From Cymbidium sinense (Eukaryota; Streptophyta; Magnoliopsida; Asparagales; Orchidaceae): a DNA stretch of 64,000 nt. Within the stretch, counting starts at the first letter, position 1; every line of letters starts with the position of its first letter. The position numbers were made by a program, and so were the translations under genes. The notes under the pieces were generated by a model, which was not told where the DNA came from, did no database searches, and saw only the letters and a program-made list of their open reading frames with translations. The DNA is taken from the NCBI GenBank assembly GCA_021442155.1, contig CM038214.1, forward strand, positions 27,094,450-27,158,449, read 5' to 3'. Positions 59,710 through 64,000 of the stretch are shown here, piece by piece.

Positions 59710-60075
59710 GGACTCATCCTCTGGACATGCTAACTCTTTGGAAAGCTTGGCTAAAGCATATGCTATGATGTTCACTCCTCAGGAAATCTTATAAAGGGTA
59801 ACCTCTGAGATTTATACCAACTCCATTGTGTTCTTGTGGTAGTGATGGAGTTTGGGATTTATAACCTTATAGGACCCACCGATTTGATTAATAACTAGTT
59901 GAGAATCTCTAAAGATGTTGATGTTATAGATTAGAGTAACCGCTAACTCCAGACCTGCAATCAAAGCCTCATATTTGGCTGAGGTAGTAGAGTGCATATT
60001 CCTTCCCTTCATCATTGGCTTGGGCCAACAAAGCACCAAGGTAGTCATCTAACGCAGTAGTGTAAAGCATGAGCA
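59710..60075 (-). pseudogene. RNase H start fused to archaeal-type RNase H (copy C)
   Basis: The minus strand gives YLGALLAQANDEGKEYALYY (start of the RT-linked RNase H) followed directly, with a frameshift, by AKYEALIAGLELAVTLIYNI, FRDSQLVINQIGGSYKVINP and finally AYALAKLSKELACPEDES. The second part is the extra archaeal-type RNase H typical of Tat elements. The middle and end of the first RNase H, about 150 residues or more in intact relatives, are deleted at about 59985. Copy B retains some of that missing part. Confidence 0.85.
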
Positions 60076-60900
60076 GCTTTCCCGAGATAGAGGTTGCTAG
60101 AACCGACAGCTTCATCGGGTAATTCTTGATGTCTTCAAAGGCATGCTCACACTTATCATCTCACTTGAACTTGGCATCCTTTTGGCGTTAGGATGACATC
60201 TTCCCATAAGTTGGATATTAAGTGTCTTAGATAATACCCTTGGAATGATTTGAGTTGAGTTAAACTTTTAGGGGGTGGCAATTTTAATATCACTTTATTC
60301 TTCTCTGCATCAATTTTGATTCCCTAGTGTCGAACAACAAACCTAAGGAATTTCCCTGAAGCTACTCCAAATGCACACTTCAGGGGGTTCATTTTGAGGT
60401 TAAATTATCATAACTATTCGAAAACTACTCCCAAGTCAAAGAGATGGTCTTCCTTTCTCTACTTTTGAGCACAAGATCTTTGACACTTGACTTGATGATG
60501 AATGAGTTCATCAGATTCCATAGCATAGTACGATATTTTTAAGGCTGAAAGGTATGACCTTATAGTAATATATTCTAAATGGGGTTCTAAAGAAGTGTTT
60601 ATTTCATCTTCAGGAGCCATCTTTATTTTGTTATATCCAGATGAGCCATCCATGAAAGAAAGAATGCATGAGATGAGGCAATGTCCACCATCGGAGATTG
60701 GTGGAAATTCATCTTTTGGACATGCCTTATATAAATCCCTAAAATTGATGCATATATGAATTTGGCCATTCTTTTCTTAACAGATGATGCTAGCTAACTA
60801 GGTAGGTATTTTTCTTTCGGATGAAGCCATCATTGATTATTCTTGACTTCATAAATGACTTGTTGTTCTATACATGCATCTAGGAGCTTGCTTGATAGGG
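60076..60900 (-). pseudogene. Gypsy reverse transcriptase (copy C)
   Basis: Fragments in coding order: DFRDL-region traces near 60720-60790, MDGSSGYNKIKMAPEDE (60605-60653), DELIHHQVKCQ where the YVDD box should follow but is lost through small deletions (about 60470-60490), MNPLKCAFGVA-type and LKSFQG phrases near 60240-60380, and a DKCEHAFED phrase near 60135-60170. It is more damaged by small indels than copy B. Confidence 0.82.
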
Positions 60901-61640
60901 TTAATAGTAGGATCTATTGCTAATGGACCACTATGTCAAGAGCCAATCAAGCATCTCTTCATAACTCCATGCAAACAAGTCCTTTAAACTCAATCAATAG
61001 CCTAACTAATTCATTGGTTTTGATTTCATTCAAAAAAGAAGTAATGTATGTCTAGCATGGATCTTCTTTAGTTACTAAGTTGATTTCCTTGAACTCATCG
61101 ATGGTTGACTTGATCTCTTCTTCGAACTATGGCGGTGCATCTTTGACTTCAAAATCATCTAGATCATCTAAAGTTTCTAAGCACAGCTCCTCATATAAGT
61201 TAATGTGATTTGAAAAGAACCTATCAGATTCCAAATGATTGGTAATTATTAAGCAGTAATCATCATCATCGATTGGACCCACTGTACTAAATCTTAGTCT
61301 CGATCTTGATTGATAGCTTTTGCATTTATTCTTCCATATTTTTTCAAAGTAGTCTGACTTTTGCTTTGACAAAGTATGTGGGATTAACCCTTTCTTTGGT
61401 AAATTATGAACACAAGGTAAGTACTAATCAAAAGGTAATTCTATTAAATTTTTATATAAAATCATTCTCAAGTTCTACATCAACTTCTTGACTTGAGGAT
61501 GATGCTCCTAGAAAGAACCTCAGAGTCTTCACACATGTCGATGACTTAGGGGCTTTCTTAAATACCAAACCCTCAGCTTTTTGAGAGGAAGTGGGGTTAG
61601 AGCTAAGGTTCCCAGCTGATGCCTAACTTTTTTACATATA
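60901..61640 (-). pseudogene. Protease-RT linker (copy C)
   Basis: 61372-61127 encodes SDYFEKIWKNKCKSYQSRSR, VGPIDDDDYCLIITNHLESD, RFFSNHINLYEELCLETLDD and FEVKDAPP. It continues in other frames to EEMPGLAL-like residues near RT. This acidic linker matches B 31043-31760 and lies between protease and RT in the polyprotein. Confidence 0.78.
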
Positions 61641-62036
61641 GACTTGGACACACTTGTGCTTTGCTTTGCTTTAGAATCGATCTTCATATCTATCTCAAGT
61701 GTCACCTCAAGGGAATCTACTAAAGAAGGGGTGTGCTAACCATATAAGACTCATCCTATGAACTTAGATTCTTAGTTTATATGGATAGGGTTGTACTCTT
61801 GGTAGTTGGGCATATCTTTTATTGGGTAGAGGTTTTCCAGCCCTAGGATTGCCTTTGAACTGGCCTCTTCCTCTGCCTGGTGGAGGTCAGGTCATCTTAC
61901 CCAAATGTTTGAATGAAGTATTGAACTATGGGTGAAATCTAATGTTAGGCTCCACTTCCTCCTCCAAGTCTATTTTATTTTCCTTTTTCATTTTCTTTTC
62001 TTTTATTTTTCTTTATTTTTCTTTATTTTTTTTCTT

Positions 62037-62345
62037 TTATTTATTTTTAAACTTTGGCCATGTTTGAAAGAATAGACTTGTTGATTTTGAGGTAGTAGTA
62101 GCATCCTCATACATATTTCCAATCTGTGAATTATAAATGGCTTGATCTCCTTTGACATAGATGATCCATCTCTCATAAACTTCATACATTGATGTAGAGG
62201 ATGGAACTATGTTGTTCTCATGTACCCATGGTCTTTCAAGCAAAATTGAAAGATGTATAGTCTATGTGAAACTTGGCCGATCTTCATCATCTATCTCCAA
62301 GGGTAACACTATAGAGCTAAGGCTATTGACCTCACTTTTGTGTGG
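62037..62345 (-). pseudogene. Gypsy retropepsin, C-terminal half (copy C)
   Basis: The minus strand shows SEVNSLSSIVLPLE-like residues, then LERPWVHENNIVPSS and MKFMRDGSS in broken frames. Homology ends near 62345 at the same point as in A and B, after which sequence matches the gag-less region. A run of Lys-rich codons from the pyrimidine tract (61970-62050) follows downstream. Confidence 0.8.
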
Positions 62346-64000
62346 ATTCAATCTTCACATCTTAGACATAAAAGTATTCTAGACACTAAGACTTTCCTAG
62401 TCATAAGATACTTCTAACAATTAGGTAAAAACTTAACCTAAGCCTAAAGACTTAGAACGGTTAACCATAGGATTAGGTTATGCCTTAGGGATTAAGATAA
62501 TCCACCTATCATACAATCCAATCCATGTTCACCTTCTAAACCAAACCTCAAGTTCAATTCAAACATCAAATTAAAATCCAAATACAAACCCAAATTCCAA
62601 AACCAAATGATTGAAGCCCATGATCAAATCCAAACTTGAAACCTTTCTAAGCCATATAACCTATCCTAGGACTTAGCCAAATCTTAGTTCAAATCAATCC
62701 AAAATCAATTTATTCTCTCATAATCAATTTATATCTTCAATCATCTTTCTAAATATAAATCAAATCTATATTCAAATGATCAAAACTAAATCAAACTAAA
62801 TCATAAATAAAAACACTTCCTAAGACATATGACTATACCATGAACTTAGCTAAATCTTTATCCTAATCAAATCAAACTCAATTGATTTTCTCATAAATCA
62901 ATCAGATTTTCAATTATCTTCACAAATTTAAAAGAAATATACATTTAATCATCAAAACTAAATGAAACCAAATCAAAATCCAAGCCTAAGCCACATGACC
63001 CAACTCCATGGACTTATTCCTTCATTCAAAACCCAAATTCAATTGATTTTCTCATGAATCAATCATAACTTCAATCATATTCACAAATATAAATGAAATC
63101 TCTACAATCATTAAGCCAAACCAAATCAACCCAAGTCAACTTGACCCTTTTGACTTGAAATGTTCAAATGAACCAAACCCATTTGAACCAATTGCAATTG
63201 AATTTATATATCAATCCCAAATACATATATAAACTCAACTAAATCAAAAGAAACCAAAAATTAAGCCAACTAAACCCAATTGTTCCACTTGACCCAAAGT
63301 GGCCAATTTGACCTATTTGAGCCAAGTTTTAATCCTACCCAAATTTGATTGAACCAAGCCAATCAAAACCTCTTATCATGATTATTGATCACCCTAGGTT
63401 GATCAATTGTCACAAATTAGGTTAAACCAAATCAACTTGGTCATTTGACCAAGTCAACCCCTTAATCCATATGAATCCAAACTAGCCAAATTGCAACCCA
63501 AGGTAAATCCCTTGAAACCAATGATTCATACCAATTCAAAATCAATATTTGAATATGTCTTGACTTTCAATTGAGTCAAACCAAACCCAATTGGCCCTCT
63601 TGACCCAAGTTGACCCAAATTGACCTAAAAGACCAAATTGGGTCAAATCAAAATATAAACCAAATTGATTACAACTAATGGCTCAAGTTCATTCCAAATT
63701 GATTGTTGAACTTGACCAAAACCATGATTGGACCCAATTAAACCAAATTAACCTACTTGGCCTAAATTGACCTAAAGGTTCAAGTTGGCCTAAATCAAAA
63801 CCAAATCAAAATTAATTGAAACCAAAGCCTACAATCATCTTCAATTGAACTAAACCTAAACACCCAACCCAAGATAATTTGGCAAATTTAGTCAAATTGG
63901 TCAACTTAACCCATTTGACCCAAATGAATTCAAATGAGCCAAAATCAAATCTAAGCCAAACTAAACCAAACCAATTGAACCAAAACATCCCAAATGATCA
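62346..64000. other. Gag-less upstream non-coding region (copy C)
   Basis: Very similar to A 791-2423, including the TTGACC-rich part near 63290-63920. It runs to the window edge. No coding signature is seen. Confidence 0.6.

Larger units (their letters stand above)
55047..64000 (-). mobile_element. Ty3/gypsy (Tat-like) derived segment, copy C, right part outside window
   Basis: In the same orientation as A and B, and it carries the integrase that B lacks. Left to right: satellite array (55050-56450), second tandem zone (56500-58300), integrase, archaeal-type RNase H fused to the start of the RT-linked RNase H, RT, linker, protease C-terminus, then the gag-less non-coding region up to the window end (64000 matches A at about 2423). 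It is closer in sequence to A than to B. Confidence 0.88.

Overview
This window looks like constitutive heterochromatin (subtelomeric, pericentromeric or an interstitial telomeric block) from a seed plant. The evidence is kilobases of degenerate plant-type telomere repeat (CCCTAAA, CCTAAA), decayed Ty3/gypsy and Ty1/copia LTR retrotransposons of plant type, and repeated 3' ends of a plant glycine-rich RNA-binding protein (GRP) mRNA. The species cannot be named from the sequence. I found no intact protein-coding gene, tRNA, rRNA or CRISPR array. Every recognisable reading frame is a broken fragment.

Layout. Three copies of one Ty3/gypsy (Tat-lineage-like) derived segment lie in the same orientation, with coding sense on the minus strand: A (1-8377, cut by the window start), B (26871-40350, with a 100-N gap at 29911-30010) and C (about 55047-64000, cut by the window end). 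They are separated by telomere-like arrays, C-rich on the plus strand: 8378-26825, 40351-41154 and 49509-55046. A Ty1/copia element with about 2.1-kb LTRs (41155-49508, plus strand) sits inside the array between B and C.

Telomere-like arrays. These are not simple telomere sequence. Zones rich in CCCTAAA alternate with zones of CCTAAA and AAATA. A 20-bp landmark box (CCTACTAGTTTACTTAATTT and variants) recurs about 19 times, often 0.8-0.95 kb apart or at about twice that. Seven loci carry the 3' part of a GRP mRNA (end of the RRM, Gly-rich tail, stop codon, 3' UTR, poly(A)-like run). Each sits a few hundred bases after a box. This suggests a 5'-truncated retrocopy that was captured once and then amplified with the array.

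Gypsy-derived segments. On the minus strand the order is PBS-like site, about 7.7 kb of non-coding DNA where gag should be, C-terminal half of protease, linker, RT, RNase H, archaeal-type RNase H, integrase, and then two kinds of tandem repeat (a family of units sharing 'toll-like' phrases, and a satellite with about 340-bp monomers). All three copies share the same loss of gag and the N-terminal half of protease. A and B also end at the same place. They therefore look amplified as a defective unit, probably with the array as a macro-repeat. A and C resemble each other more than either resembles B.

The most noteworthy signals are the chimeric telomere/GRP-retrocopy satellite with its landmark box, the satellite-bearing gypsy 3' region, the tandem macro-repeat, and CCCTGGG-rich patches that may be nanopore miscalls of CCCTAAA rather than real sequence.
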